Source of the DNA: Enhygromyxa salina | GTDB lineage: Bacteria; Myxococcota_A; Polyangia; Nannocystales; Nannocystaceae | Length of the DNA: 64,000 nucleotides | Assembly (NCBI RefSeq): GCF_000737335.2 | Contig: NZ_JMCC02000015.1 | Location: 1 to 64,000 of the forward strand | Direction: 5' to 3' | Shown: positions 17,851-27,005 of the stretch, one piece after another | Layout of the letters: the number at the start of each line of letters is the position of its first letter | Numbering within the stretch: position 1 is the stretch's first letter | The notes under the pieces: model-generated | What the model saw: the letters and a program-made list of their open reading frames with translations, nothing else | The model's database searches: none | What the model was told of the DNA's origin: nothing | Made by a program: the position numbers and the translations under genes

Positions 17851-19257
17851 CTACCCCGGAAACCAGTCCCCCAGCGCCCCCAGCAACCGGTTCGCCCAAG
17901 CAACCTCATTGTGCGGCGCCCCCGGCTCCCAGCGATAGAACAGATCCTGCTCGTCCACCCACCCCAGCCCGCGCAGCACCTCGGCCAGCTCCACTGTTCC
18001 ACAGTAGTTGTCCGACCCACCCCCCGGACACCCAGCGCCCTCGCTGCCGCCACTGTCCAGGTAGATCCGCGCCCCAACCGGCGCCCCGTTCAAATACTCG
18101 CTGACGATCGTGGGATTCGCCGGCTCGGCACCGATCGACCCCCAGCTGATCGTCCCCGACATGGACCCGATCTGGCCAAACACGTCTGGGTGCCGCAGCC
18201 CAACGTACAAGCTCACCAGCCCACCCAGCGAAGACCCCAGCACGCCAACCGAACCCGGATCACTCGCAACCGGGTAGCGATCCTCGATAAACGGCACAAT
18301 CCCATCCACGACAAAGTCTGCGTATTCGTCGGCCCGACCGCCAAAAGTCATGCCATCAATCACGTCCGTCACCTGCGTGTACTCGTCAAACCGGGCCGCC
18401 GTATTGTCAATCCCCACGACGATCACCGGCGACAGCTGCCCCCCGCTGATCGCTTCATCTAGGGTCACGCTGACCTGCCAGCCGCCAAACAGCGCGTCGG
18501 GGGCGAACAGGTTCTGCCCGTCGTGCATGTACAACACTGGCAGCGCGGCCGCGTCCAACCCATCGGCGGGGATCCACACCGTCAGATCCCTGGGCTCGAG
18601 CGCGCCAACGGCTTGATCAAAGTCGGGCCATCGCTCGTGGTGGCTGCGCCCGCTGATCGCGTTGATCTGCGAGTACTCGCCAAACTGATCCCAGCCAAAC
18701 CGGCGCGCGAGCGGATCCGCGAAGAAGTCGGTCTGGTCATGCACCAGCTTGTAGAGCCCGGTTGGCGGCGCCGGGAGATCAATGACCGCGTAGTAAAACC
18801 CGGGCGCGGCCTCAACGAGGGGGTGCGCGCCCGCCTGCCAGTCGTCAAAGTCACCGGCCACGCTCAGCGGCTGCGCTTGCGCGCCTTGGTGGAGCACACA
18901 CAGCCGGGTGTCAGCCACGATCGGGAACCCACCCGCGCCGTAGGTCACCTCGCGCACGAACGCATCAGCGAGCTGCTGCTGCGCGTCGGGATCAGGCGTA
19001 GAAGCCAGCACCTGGGCGAGCTGCTCGAGCTCGTCGCACCCATCGAGCTCGGGCGGCAGATCAGCAGGCGGCAGATCAGCAGGCCCAGCCTCGGTCTCGT
19101 CGCTGGCGCTGGTGTCGGTGTCGGTGCCTGGCTCGTCTCCCGACTCGGTCCCCGATGCCGACCCCATACCAGACGCCGACCCAAGCGGACTTGGCTCCGC
19201 GGTCGCGCAACCCAAACCGAGGAGCAGGACAGACCCGACGGCGATCCAGGTGCGCAT
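17851..19257 (-). CDS. Esterase D/Fes-type alpha/beta hydrolase lipoprotein
   Basis: About 468 residues from ATG 19257. Lipoprotein signal (lipobox LGLGC), Ser/Thr/Asp linker, then an E-set domain of the kind found in enterochelin esterase Fes (~110-195; 'PLSVAGDFDDWQAG'). A putative esterase domain follows (PF00756 type) with the oxyanion/strand motif LYMHDGQNLF and the nucleophile elbow GSSLGG (Ser ~343). A C-terminal His is in 'GAPHNEVAW'. Family members hydrolyse siderophore lactones, acyl esters or diacyl-trehalose-like substrates. Surface anchoring suggests extracellular ester hydrolysis. Not in an obvious siderophore cluster. Confidence 0.85.
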   Translation of the reverse strand: MRTWIAVGSVLLLGLGCATAEPSPLGSASGMGSASGTESGDEPGTDTDTSASDETEAGPADLPPADLPPELDGCDELEQLAQVLASTPDPDAQQQLADAFVREVTYGAGGFPIVADTRLCVLHQGAQAQPLSVAGDFDDWQAGAHPLVEAAPGFYYAVIDLPAPPTGLYKLVHDQTDFFADPLARRFGWDQFGEYSQINAISGRSHHERWPDFDQAVGALEPRDLTVWIPADGLDAAALPVLYMHDGQNLFAPDALFGGWQVSVTLDEAISGGQLSPVIVVGIDNTAARFDEYTQVTDVIDGMTFGGRADEYADFVVDGIVPFIEDRYPVASDPGSVGVLGSSLGGLVSLYVGLRHPDVFGQIGSMSGTISWGSIGAEPANPTIVSEYLNGAPVGARIYLDSGGSEGAGCPGGGSDNYCGTVELAEVLRGLGWVDEQDLFYRWEPGAPHNEVAWANRLLGALGDWFPG

Positions 19258-19318
19258 CAGGGACCACCATATCACCGCGGACTAGCGCGAGGCGAAGTCC
19301 TGGAGACGTGGAGAGGGA

Positions 19319-19933
19319 CTACTCGCCGTACATCGCCGCGTAGTCGTCAACCGCGGCGGCGATCACCTTCGCGGCGTGCTCAAACCCATAGCGCCGGGCG
19401 ATCCGGGCCCGCGAGTCCGCGCCCGGGACCAGCTTGTAGGTTGAAAAATAGTGGGTCAGCCGCTCGACCAAGTTTGTGGGGAGGTCGTCGAGCTCCTCGC
19501 ACTCGCCCCAGACCAGATCGTTTTGCAGCACGGCGACGAGCTTGTCGTCGGCCTCGTCGTTGTCGATCATCTGCAGCCCGCCAAGCACCTTCGCGTTCAA
19601 GATGATGTCCGAGCGCATGATCGGCCGCTCGCTGAGCACACAAATATCCAGGGGGTCCTCGTCGCCCCGCGTGGCCTCGCCGTCGGTCAACGCGGCGGTC
19701 CGCTCACCACAAAAGGTGCGCGGCACAAACCCGTAGAGCGCCGGCGGCATCGCGGAGCCGCGCTGCGGTCGGTCGACCCGCAGGTAGCCGGTGGTCTTGT
19801 CGAGCTCGTACTTGACCGCGTCGAAGGGCGTGATCTCGATGTAGGCCGTGACCACGCGCGGCGCCCCGGCGCCAAGCTCGAGGCCGTGCCAGGGGTGCGG
19901 ACGCCAGCGATAAAATGGAGCAGGAAAGCTCAT
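19319..19933 (-). CDS. ppa: Inorganic pyrophosphatase (family I)
   Basis: A 204-residue soluble pyrophosphatase that hydrolyses PPi to two phosphates with magnesium, pulling nucleotide-forming reactions forward. The family signature D-x-D-P-x-D is present as DEDPLDICVLSE, with the preceding TRG and following 'IPG'-like basic residues partly altered. The N-terminal strand 'VTAYIEITPFDAVKYELDK' carries the conserved E and K. The ATG at 19933 is preferred; an ATG at 19984 would add an atypical leader. No signal peptide, so cytoplasmic, in contrast to the secreted phosphatases around it. Confidence 0.9.
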   Translation of the reverse strand: MSFPAPFYRWRPHPWHGLELGAGAPRVVTAYIEITPFDAVKYELDKTTGYLRVDRPQRGSAMPPALYGFVPRTFCGERTAALTDGEATRGDEDPLDICVLSERPIMRSDIILNAKVLGGLQMIDNDEADDKLVAVLQNDLVWGECEELDDLPTNLVERLTHYFSTYKLVPGADSRARIARRYGFEHAAKVIAAAVDDYAAMYGE

Positions 19934-19961
19934 GTGCGGCGCAGCATAGCCCCCGAAGACG

Positions 19962-20225
19962 TCAGGGGCGCTCGACGAACCCACCGGCCGCCAGCCATGC
20001 TTGCCGGCTGCCCCCAGGCGCCGCCCAGGCCGCCCGTAACCCCGCCAGCGACCGCCCGCGGGTCTGCGCCACTCGCTCGAGCGCGCCGATCGCCGCCAGG
20101 AACGAGCGATGGGAACAGCAGTGCAACCGCGTGAGCGGCAGGCCGCGGGTCTGGCGGACGCGCCGCGCGAGCGCGCGGTGGCTCCAGACCCGTATTGGCC
20201 GCACCGCCGTGAGCGCGCGGCTCAC
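19962..20225 (-). CDS. Hypothetical Arg-rich small protein
   Basis: A possible 87-residue protein. Its GTG start overlaps the stop of the upstream phosphatase gene as GTGA, and it fills the gap to the pyrophosphatase gene on the same strand, which is the best argument that it is real. It is rich in Arg and Ala with Trp residues and two adjacent Cys; no family recognised. Arg-rich random frames are frequent in this GC-rich DNA, so it may be spurious. Confidence 0.35.
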   Translation of the reverse strand: MSRALTAVRPIRVWSHRALARRVRQTRGLPLTRLHCCSHRSFLAAIGALERVAQTRGRSLAGLRAAWAAPGGSRQAWLAAGGFVERP

Positions 20226-21406
20226 TTCACGATGTCGTGCTCGTACTCCATGTTTCCAAGCTCGTCGTAGAACTCCGTGTGGATCCTGGTGAGCTCGACT
20301 TCGACCAGCAGGAACCCGGGCACGGTGTCGTCCTCCCAGTAGACCGGGTTGTTGTCACGGTGGACAAAGCCGGTGTTCTTGCAGCCGGCGCCCGAGACGA
20401 TGAAGTGGGTGGTCCGCTCGCCGCCGCCGCAGGTCAGCTCGTTCCACGTGCGGTTGTGGTCATGCCCGCTCAGGACCAAGTCGACGTTGTCACAAACCGA
20501 CTCGTCGACGACCTCTTTGACGGTAGCCCCATTGATCTGCGACACGAACGGAACGCCTTCGTAGTTGCCCGCGTTGCCGTGCTCGCCATTGGAGTAATAG
20601 GGGTGGTGCGTGAGCGCGATCTTCCACGGCGCTTCGCTGTTCGCGAGCGCCGCATCGAGCCAGGCTTGCTGGGCGCCCGTCTCGTGGTTCCACATCAGCC
20701 GGGTGGTGTCCATCGCAAACAGCTCCATGTTGGGATAGTCCGGGACCGTGTACCACTTGTCCGGCATCGTCCACTTGTCGCTGTAGTTGGTATACTCGAC
20801 CTCGTAGGCCAGCTTGTCCCACGCAAAGCTGAGCTCGCTATAGTCGTGGTTGCCCATGACCACATAAAAGGGGAAGTCGAGCTGGGCATAGGGCAGCTCG
20901 AACTTGGTGTTGAACTGTTCGTCGTCGACCGACGAGACGCCGTCGTTATAGAAGTTGTCACCCAGGTAGACCGCGAAGTCGCAGCCACCGTGGTCCGTGC
21001 ACACGGTGTGGATCGCGGCGCCCACGTTGTACTGGCCCATGTTGCCCTCGCCCGCGTCGCCAAGCGCGACGAAGCGTACGAAGCCGTTGGGGTCGCCGTC
21101 GCCGTCGCCGTCTCCGTCCCCGTCGCCATCCCCGTCTCCGTCTCCGTCTCCGTCGCCATCTCCGGGATCGCCGTCTCCGTCCCCGGTGGTGTCGCCGTCG
21201 CCGTCGCCGGTGTCGCCGTCTCCATCGCCGGTGGTGGTTCCGGTTGCGTCACCGTCTTCGGTGGTCGCGTCCGTGTCCCCCGCGGTCCCGGTCCCGGTCC
21301 CGGTCCCGGTGGTTCCGCCGTCCACGGATTCAACCGGGCCATCGGCGCAGGCGAGTCCAGCGGTGCACAGAGACAGACAAGTGAGAAGCGTGGGGAGGCA
21401 GCGCAT
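20222..21406 (-). CDS. Purple-acid-phosphatase-like metallophosphoesterase lipoprotein
   Basis: About 394 residues. Lipoprotein signal (lipobox GLAC), Thr/Gly linker and a long Gly-Asp repeat, then a calcineurin-like phosphoesterase domain. The five metal-site blocks are all visible: LGDAGEGNMG, LGDNFYNDG, VMGNHDYSE, THHPYYS and SGHDHNRTW. GDxxY and GNHDY are characteristic of tartrate-resistant (purple) acid phosphatases with dimetal centres. Expected role: extracellular hydrolysis of phosphomonoesters. The GD linker DNA is a run of six-base repeats at about 21085-21232. Start ATG 21406; the frame is open to 21478. Divergent from the IgGFc-binding-like gene. Confidence 0.9.
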   Translation of the reverse strand: MRCLPTLLTCLSLCTAGLACADGPVESVDGGTTGTGTGTGTAGDTDATTEDGDATGTTTGDGDGDTGDGDGDTTGDGDGDPGDGDGDGDGDGDGDGDGDGDGDGDPNGFVRFVALGDAGEGNMGQYNVGAAIHTVCTDHGGCDFAVYLGDNFYNDGVSSVDDEQFNTKFELPYAQLDFPFYVVMGNHDYSELSFAWDKLAYEVEYTNYSDKWTMPDKWYTVPDYPNMELFAMDTTRLMWNHETGAQQAWLDAALANSEAPWKIALTHHPYYSNGEHGNAGNYEGVPFVSQINGATVKEVVDESVCDNVDLVLSGHDHNRTWNELTCGGGERTTHFIVSGAGCKNTGFVHRDNNPVYWEDDTVPGFLLVEVELTRIHTEFYDELGNMEYEHDIVK

Positions 21407-21544
21407 GAGGGGTTGATAACAACAAACTCGCGTGCGCGCGCGCAACATCGACGATCCAATGACGATCCCTTTCGTCACGCTGGCGGGGCCGTTCGGGGCG
21501 AATACAGCGCGCCGGACCGCCGCTCAGAGTGATAGGCTCGGGTA

Positions 21545-23251
21545 ATGCGCCGCGGTTTTTCCTGCCTCACTGTGTCCACACTTCTATTTGCCGGGCCCAC
21601 CGCCTGTGGCGATGACGCAGTCTCGACAGAGACCAACGTGGCGGAGACCACCGGCATCCCCACCGGGGACGGCGACGGCGACACCACTGGGGACGGCGAT
21701 GGCGATCCAACCGGGGACGGCGACGGCGACCCAACCGGAGACGGAGACGGCGACCCGGGCGACGGCGACGGTGACCCGGGCGACGGCGATGGCGATGGCG
21801 ATGGCGACGGCGACGGTGATGGCGATGGCGATGGCGACGGCGATGGCGATGGCGACACCACCGGGGACGGCGACGGCGATCCACCCGTCGGCATCCCCGA
21901 GACCTGTGCCGAGGCAGAGATCACCCCAACCACCGTTGGGTGTCTGTTCTACGGCGTCGACCTCGACACCCACGCCGCAGGCAACGGAGATCAGTACGCG
22001 ATCGCCGTCTCCAACGTCCAAGACATGGACGTCGCCAGCGTGACCGTCGAGCGCAAGGTCAACGGGAACTGGCAGGTCGTCGCGGGCCCGCAAGACGTCG
22101 CGCCGCTCGACCTTCACGTGTTTCCGCTCCCCGATCTGAGCCTCAAGGCCAGCGGCGTGCTCGTGGGCGGGGCCTACCGCGTCACCTCGGATGAGCCGAT
22201 CATCGCCTACCAGTTCAACCCGCTGTTGCAGGCGTCGTTCACCTCGGACGCCTCGCTGCTGTACCCCGCTCACGCGTGGGATCACTTCAACGAGACCATT
22301 CACTGGGGCGATGGGTTTGGCAACGGCTACGTCACGATCGTCGCGCTCAACGACGGCACCAACGTCCAGGTGATCCCAACTACGAACACCGCAGGCGGAA
22401 ACGGCGTCCCGGCCGGCACCAACGGGGTCCCGTTCATGATCAACGGGCTCAACGAGGGCGACGTGGCCGAGGTCAAGGCCGCGGCGGAAGACGTCGACAT
22501 GACCGGCACGCGGATCTTGAGCGATGAGGCGCATCCCGTCGCGGTGTTCTCGGGTCACGAGTGCGTCCAGATCCCCAACGGCGTCGTCGCGTGCGACCAC
22601 CTCGAGGATCAGATCGCCGGCCTCCAGCTGTGGGGCCAGAACTTCGTGGCCAGTCGGGTGCCCAACCGCCAGAACAACCCGGTCGAGACCTCGCTGTGGA
22701 TGATCTACGCCAGCGAGGACAACACCACGATCAACATTGACGCCGCCCCCGCCGTAACCGGGCTGCCAAACACGCCCGCGGTGATCAACAAGGGCGCCAA
22801 GCTGCAGTTCTACGCTGGCGGTGACATTGATGATCCAGGCGACTTCTTCATCAGCGCTGACAAGCCAATCGCGGTCGTGAACTTCATGACCGGCTGGGGC
22901 AACCTGGTGGGGCTCAACAGCGGCGACCCGGCCATGGTCCAGCTCAGCCCCGTCGAGCAGTTCCTGCCCCGCTACGTGGTCCTGATCCCCGATCTGTGGG
23001 ACAACGACTATCTGGTCTTGACCCGCGAGACCGACGCCGAGGTCACCGTTGATGGCGTGGCTGTCAACGATGATCTGTGGGTGCCCGTTACCCCGAACTA
23101 CGAGGTCGCGCGCGTGCTCGCCAGCGACGGCGTCCACGTCCTCGATGGTGAGCAGCCCTTCTCCGTCGTCGTCGTTGGCTACGACTTCGCGGACAGCTAC
23201 GCGTACCTGGGCGGGACCGGCACCGGCGTGATCAATCCAGATCCACAGTAG
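21545..23251 (+). CDS. IgGFc-binding-like surface lipoprotein
   Basis: A 568-residue lipoprotein: signal ending in TACG, a ~75-residue Gly-Asp linker (the longest in the window), then a beta-sheet domain of the IgGFc-binding N-terminal type, with strand pairs such as 'VIAYQFNP', 'SLLYPAHAWD', 'PVAVFSGHECVQIP' and 'DHLEDQIAGLQLWGQNFV'. This domain is common in myxobacterial surface proteins and is thought to mediate binding or adhesion; no enzymatic motif. The long flexible linker would hold the domain well away from the outer membrane. Transcribed divergently from the phosphoesterase gene. Confidence 0.85.
   Translation: MRRGFSCLTVSTLLFAGPTACGDDAVSTETNVAETTGIPTGDGDGDTTGDGDGDPTGDGDGDPTGDGDGDPGDGDGDPGDGDGDGDGDGDGDGDGDGDGDGDGDTTGDGDGDPPVGIPETCAEAEITPTTVGCLFYGVDLDTHAAGNGDQYAIAVSNVQDMDVASVTVERKVNGNWQVVAGPQDVAPLDLHVFPLPDLSLKASGVLVGGAYRVTSDEPIIAYQFNPLLQASFTSDASLLYPAHAWDHFNETIHWGDGFGNGYVTIVALNDGTNVQVIPTTNTAGGNGVPAGTNGVPFMINGLNEGDVAEVKAAAEDVDMTGTRILSDEAHPVAVFSGHECVQIPNGVVACDHLEDQIAGLQLWGQNFVASRVPNRQNNPVETSLWMIYASEDNTTINIDAAPAVTGLPNTPAVINKGAKLQFYAGGDIDDPGDFFISADKPIAVVNFMTGWGNLVGLNSGDPAMVQLSPVEQFLPRYVVLIPDLWDNDYLVLTRETDAEVTVDGVAVNDDLWVPVTPNYEVARVLASDGVHVLDGEQPFSVVVVGYDFADSYAYLGGTGTGVINPDPQ
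21660..21890. repeat. GGCGAC/GGCGAT hexamer array encoding Gly-Asp linker
   Basis: Near-continuous six-base repeats encoding Gly-Asp, interrupted by Thr-Thr, Pro-Thr and Pro-Gly. Equivalent but shorter arrays lie at about 4077-4160, 9245-9285, 21085-21232, 34510-34590, 34864-34899 and 43773-43805, always just after a lipoprotein signal peptide or between domains. Such arrays can change length in frame by slippage. Confidence 0.85.
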
Positions 23252-23305
23252 CTTCGCCGTCGCTCGCAACGGGCTCCGTTGGCGCTGCTGACGCTTCGTG
23301 CCCTC

Positions 23306-24919
23306 TCATACGCAGACTCCGACGCTCCAGCCGGTAGGAATTCCGCATGCCGGCGCTTCAGCGGGACAACCATCATCGGACTCACACAGCGGAACGCAGC
23401 AACCCTCAACTTGCCCCCGGCCACAGTCTCCACACACGAGCCCGCTGGAGCACGTGTCATCGAGCCGATGACACGTGTCGAGCAACTGGCCGGCGCCCGA
23501 CGGGACGCATTGCCCAGGGTCATCTGGCCCGGATCCCAGCGCACAGCTCGAGCCCGGGCCGCAATCTTGCGCCAAGAGATCACAGGGCGGGCCGCACAAC
23601 CTCGTCAGGCCACATACAGCGCCGTCTGCACACGGATGAGCGGCGTCGCACTCCGCCACGCAAGTACCACTCACACACCGGCTCCCGGCTTCACACGAGC
23701 GAACCCCCTCAATGACCTCACACATGTCCCCGGGTTCAGCAAGAAGCGCTGTCTCCGGCTCACAGCGGTTCCAGATCGAGCACTGCTGACCAGCCGGGCA
23801 GTTCGCGGCCTCGAGTGTGCAAGGCATAGACAACTCGAGGTCTAGCACCTCCCCAAATGGTCCTCGCCCAGTGACGATGTATCGACCGGGCCCAAGCAAG
23901 ACTTCACGTCCGCTCCAGAAATCATGGCTCCCAACCGGAGGCGGGCTCACGCCAACGGTGTGTTCAGGGCGCGCCAATTTGCAGTCGCAACCTCGCATCC
24001 CCAGGTGCGCTCCCGTTGGAAGTTCACCCACCAACTCGAAATAGCCGGCGTTCGATTCGTCGACGATGATGCTCCACTCCACGAGTGCCCGCTGCCCTGG
24101 CCCGTGGAAGACGATCGTCGAAAAGTCGTTCTGCACCCTGTTTGACTGACAGTCGAGCGTCTCCCGAAACCGGTACCCATCGCCCTGCTTGTCCCGCTCC
24201 GCCTCTGGCGCGACGCAACCGAGTTCCCAAGGTTCGAACGGTGCTGTGACAGGGCGCAGATGCGCGGTGAGGTCGTCTTTCAACGAAGTTCCGAAGAACG
24301 CGTTGTAGGTGTCTTGCACTTGCGCGGGAGTGTCCTTGGCGTCAGTGGCCAACATGAACTCGATGAACGGAACCACGCCATGGGTCTCTAGCAGCCAGTG
24401 CACGAGTTCCCCGCCCAGATAGTAGGCATGCCTGGGCAAGTCATAGCCACTCGCGGGCTCGAGGTATTCTTCCAGCGAGAAAAACTCGCGGGCCTCGTCA
24501 TGGCATCCGGGGCGAGAGAGCGCTGTGGCAAGCCCCTCGATGAACAGCGGCTTGCCCTGGTTTACCCCCGTCGGATTGGCGCGTTGGTGCACCGCTTCGT
24601 GCACAAAAGAGCTCATCGCTGCGTAGAAGATGTACATTCGACCGCTAGAAAATTTCACGCAGGCCCCCGCCCTTCCGCAGTAGTCGGAAATTTCGTCACC
24701 AACGATGCGAACCTCGGAGATGTAGGAGCTATCTTGGATCCCGAGCGCCGCGTCAATTCGCTCGATCTCGTCGTCTATTCTCGAGAGGGTGCCCTCGCAC
24801 AGCGGACCGTAGTCTGTCTGGATCACGGCGTGTTCGCTGTGGTACTCGGGCCTGGGGTCTGCGGACGACGTACAGCCAACAGTGATGGCCGCCACAATGC
24901 TGGCGAGGTGGGTTTTCAT
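23306..24919 (-). CDS. Putative HExxH metalloprotease lipoprotein with Cys-rich tail
   Basis: About 537 residues. Lipoprotein signal (MKTHLASIVAAITVGC), then an N-terminal domain with a zinc-binding motif HEAVH (H107, E108, H111) and, 17 residues later, 'FIEGLATAL' whose Glu (128) fits the third ligand of gluzincins (clan MA). A central beta domain (~230-360) and a C-terminal region (~365-537) with more than 25 cysteines in EGF-like or 'Dickkopf-like' spacing follow. The catalytic assignment rests on motif geometry alone. GC and codon use look slightly lower than the neighbours. An alternative start at 24967 would overlap the upstream nucleotidase gene by 4 bp. Confidence 0.72.
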   Translation of the reverse strand: MKTHLASIVAAITVGCTSSADPRPEYHSEHAVIQTDYGPLCEGTLSRIDDEIERIDAALGIQDSSYISEVRIVGDEISDYCGRAGACVKFSSGRMYIFYAAMSSFVHEAVHQRANPTGVNQGKPLFIEGLATALSRPGCHDEAREFFSLEEYLEPASGYDLPRHAYYLGGELVHWLLETHGVVPFIEFMLATDAKDTPAQVQDTYNAFFGTSLKDDLTAHLRPVTAPFEPWELGCVAPEAERDKQGDGYRFRETLDCQSNRVQNDFSTIVFHGPGQRALVEWSIIVDESNAGYFELVGELPTGAHLGMRGCDCKLARPEHTVGVSPPPVGSHDFWSGREVLLGPGRYIVTGRGPFGEVLDLELSMPCTLEAANCPAGQQCSIWNRCEPETALLAEPGDMCEVIEGVRSCEAGSRCVSGTCVAECDAAHPCADGAVCGLTRLCGPPCDLLAQDCGPGSSCALGSGPDDPGQCVPSGAGQLLDTCHRLDDTCSSGLVCGDCGRGQVEGCCVPLCESDDGCPAEAPACGIPTGWSVGVCV

Positions 24920-24963
24920 CATGAGTACGGTAGTGGGTGTACAAAGATGAGGCAAGCAGTGCG

Positions 24964-26886
24964 TCAATTCGTCACCAAGCAGGCAAGCCCGCTCGCCTGC
25001 CGGTCCGCCGAGCAGATCCGCCCGGCAAGCTGCGGCGACAGGGCCTCGCCGCGCCCGCCGAGCTCGCGCATCTGCTCCAACACGACCTGCTTCAGATCCG
25101 GCCCCGGCGGCGTCCCTTTGGCGGCCGGATACTTCGTGACGACCTGCACACGCTTCGCGTCGCTATTTTGCTTGGCGCGCTGCTGCACCTGCTCGCGGTT
25201 GAGCATCCAGTAGCCGTCGTTGCCCGCGGCCAAGAACGTGGGCACGACCACGCGATACAGCTGCTTGTCATTCAGCGGAACGAGCTTGCCGTCGGCGCCG
25301 ATGATCGCGGGGTTGCGGGCGAGGCTGCGGCCCGCCAGGTTGTCGTGGAAGAACGCGATCCCGCTCAGCTGCAGCCAGTGACCGCCGGCCTCCCAGCTCT
25401 CGACGCTGCGCTCGATCGCCTTGCGCAGCGCGTAGCCGTTGACCTCGAGCACGGTCAGCTCGGTCGGGTACGCGAACAACTCCTCGACGATCTGCTGGGT
25501 GATGAACGCCCCCGCCGAGATCGTTTGGTTCAGACGCAGCCCGCCCGCGTTGACCAGCGCAACCGTTGGCGGCTTGGCGTCGGCGGCGAAGCTGCGCAGC
25601 ATTTGATCCGCGATCCAGCTGCCAAGGTTGGTCTCGTACATGCGGATCTCGTTCTCTTCCGCGACCAGCGTGGTCCCGGCCTCGACCAGCTTGGCGGTCA
25701 GGCAGCCCTGGGGCTGTTCGTTGGTCTGACAAAACCATTGCTCGTGCTTGCTCAGCCACCCCGCGACCCGGTCGGCGAGCTGCGGATCCGCTTCAACGCT
25801 GTCGTTGAGCTCGACGGTGCTCACGCTCCAGCGCATGTCCGGGGCCTGGCCGGCGAGCTTGTGGGTGATCGAGACATCGATGACGCGAACCTTCACGGCG
25901 TCGGCGTCACCCTTGATCACGGCTGGCTGCGTGCCTTCAATGACCTTCCCGGCGCCGCCGAGCTCGGTGTTGTCCGCGTCGCGGGTCATCGCCGTGTGAT
26001 CGTGACCGCCAAGCACCAGGTCCGGTCGCTGAAACCCCTCGCGGCCGTCACCCGCGAGAATGGAGGCGTCGGCGCGGGCGTCGAGGTGGGTCAGCGCCAG
26101 CACCACCTCTGCGCCCTGGGCCCGCAACATCGCGACAGTCTCGTGCGAGCGCTCGACGTAGCGGGTGTCGATGCACGCGACGTAGTCCGGCGTCTTGGTG
26201 TCCGTCATCAGCGAGTACACGCCCACTTTGACGCCGCCGAGCATCAGCAGCTCGTGCGGCAAGATGTTTCCGCGGGCGGGATCGATGATCGGCGACGCTG
26301 GCGGGCTTGGGCATGCGCCCTGCGCTGCCGAGCTGGCCGCGGCGGGAGCCGAACACTCGCCCGCGGGCTTCCAGACCACGTTGGTCGCCAACCACGAGAA
26401 CTGGCTCTGCTCGACCCGATCCGTGAGCGTCGCTGCGTCGTCGCAGCTGTCCTTGTCGAATTCGTGGTTGCCAAAGGTTGCCAGCATCCGCGGATCGACC
26501 CGCTCGGCGTCGCCGTCGAGCAGGTTGAGCACGTCGACCATCTGCTCGCCAAGGTACTTGCGCGAGAGCAACGAAGGAAACAGCGCGTCGCCGGCATGAG
26601 TCACGAGCACGGCGTCGCAGTCGACCTCGAGCCGGGTCCGCAGGCTGCGGATCCGGGCGACGCCGCCGCGACCGTCGAGCAGGCCCTCGATCCGGTAGAC
26701 GTCGTTGATGTGGAGGATGCGAAACCGCCAGACCCCGTCCCGTTCGCCGCACACCTGCGCGATCGCGGGCTCGCCCGGGGCGGGTTGCTCGGGTGTGAGC
26801 AACGGCCCGCTCGTCGCCGGTTCACAAGCCAGCGCGGCCAGGCTGAGCGCGGCGATCCAGACCAGACGCACGGGTGCAGGTGCCAT
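24964..26886 (-). CDS. UshA-type 5'-nucleotidase / metallophosphoesterase lipoprotein
   Basis: About 640 residues: lipoprotein signal (AALAC), then a calcineurin-like N-terminal domain with 'ILHINDVYR', 'THAGDALFPS', 'FGNHEFDKD', and 'LGGHDHTAM', and a 5'-nucleotidase C-terminal domain (~380-600) with 'ALVNAGGLR' and 'LEVNGYALRKAIE'. UshA-family enzymes remove phosphate from nucleotides or cyclic nucleotides outside the cytoplasm. The usual 'DTHD' first motif reads IND-VYR here, so substrate range may differ. The stop is 45 bp before the putative protease, on the same strand. Start ATG 26886, the frame opening at 26904. Confidence 0.88.
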   Translation of the reverse strand: MAPAPVRLVWIAALSLAALACEPATSGPLLTPEQPAPGEPAIAQVCGERDGVWRFRILHINDVYRIEGLLDGRGGVARIRSLRTRLEVDCDAVLVTHAGDALFPSLLSRKYLGEQMVDVLNLLDGDAERVDPRMLATFGNHEFDKDSCDDAATLTDRVEQSQFSWLATNVVWKPAGECSAPAAASSAAQGACPSPPASPIIDPARGNILPHELLMLGGVKVGVYSLMTDTKTPDYVACIDTRYVERSHETVAMLRAQGAEVVLALTHLDARADASILAGDGREGFQRPDLVLGGHDHTAMTRDADNTELGGAGKVIEGTQPAVIKGDADAVKVRVIDVSITHKLAGQAPDMRWSVSTVELNDSVEADPQLADRVAGWLSKHEQWFCQTNEQPQGCLTAKLVEAGTTLVAEENEIRMYETNLGSWIADQMLRSFAADAKPPTVALVNAGGLRLNQTISAGAFITQQIVEELFAYPTELTVLEVNGYALRKAIERSVESWEAGGHWLQLSGIAFFHDNLAGRSLARNPAIIGADGKLVPLNDKQLYRVVVPTFLAAGNDGYWMLNREQVQQRAKQNSDAKRVQVVTKYPAAKGTPPGPDLKQVVLEQMRELGGRGEALSPQLAGRICSADRQASGLACLVTN

Positions 26887-27005
26887 CGCCCCACCGTAGC
26901 CCACACAGCGACGCGAGCGCTCGACGAACGTCGCCGACCCGCTCGACGGCGACGATCATCCTGCGTCGGTCAGTCGGTGTAGCAGCGACATCGCAGTTTG
27001 CGTTG

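Noticed and set aside
21660..21890. Possible CRISPR array or minisatellite mobile element
   Set aside because: Repeat units are six bases with no spacers, and they are in frame within a lipoprotein gene as a Gly-Asp linker.
21584..23269. A 561-codon minus-strand frame opposite the IgGFc-binding-like gene
   Set aside because: Antisense shadow with Val/Asp bias and no domain.
24937..26982. A 681-codon plus-strand frame opposite the 5'-nucleotidase
   Set aside because: Antisense shadow; the minus strand has all metallophosphoesterase motifs in order.
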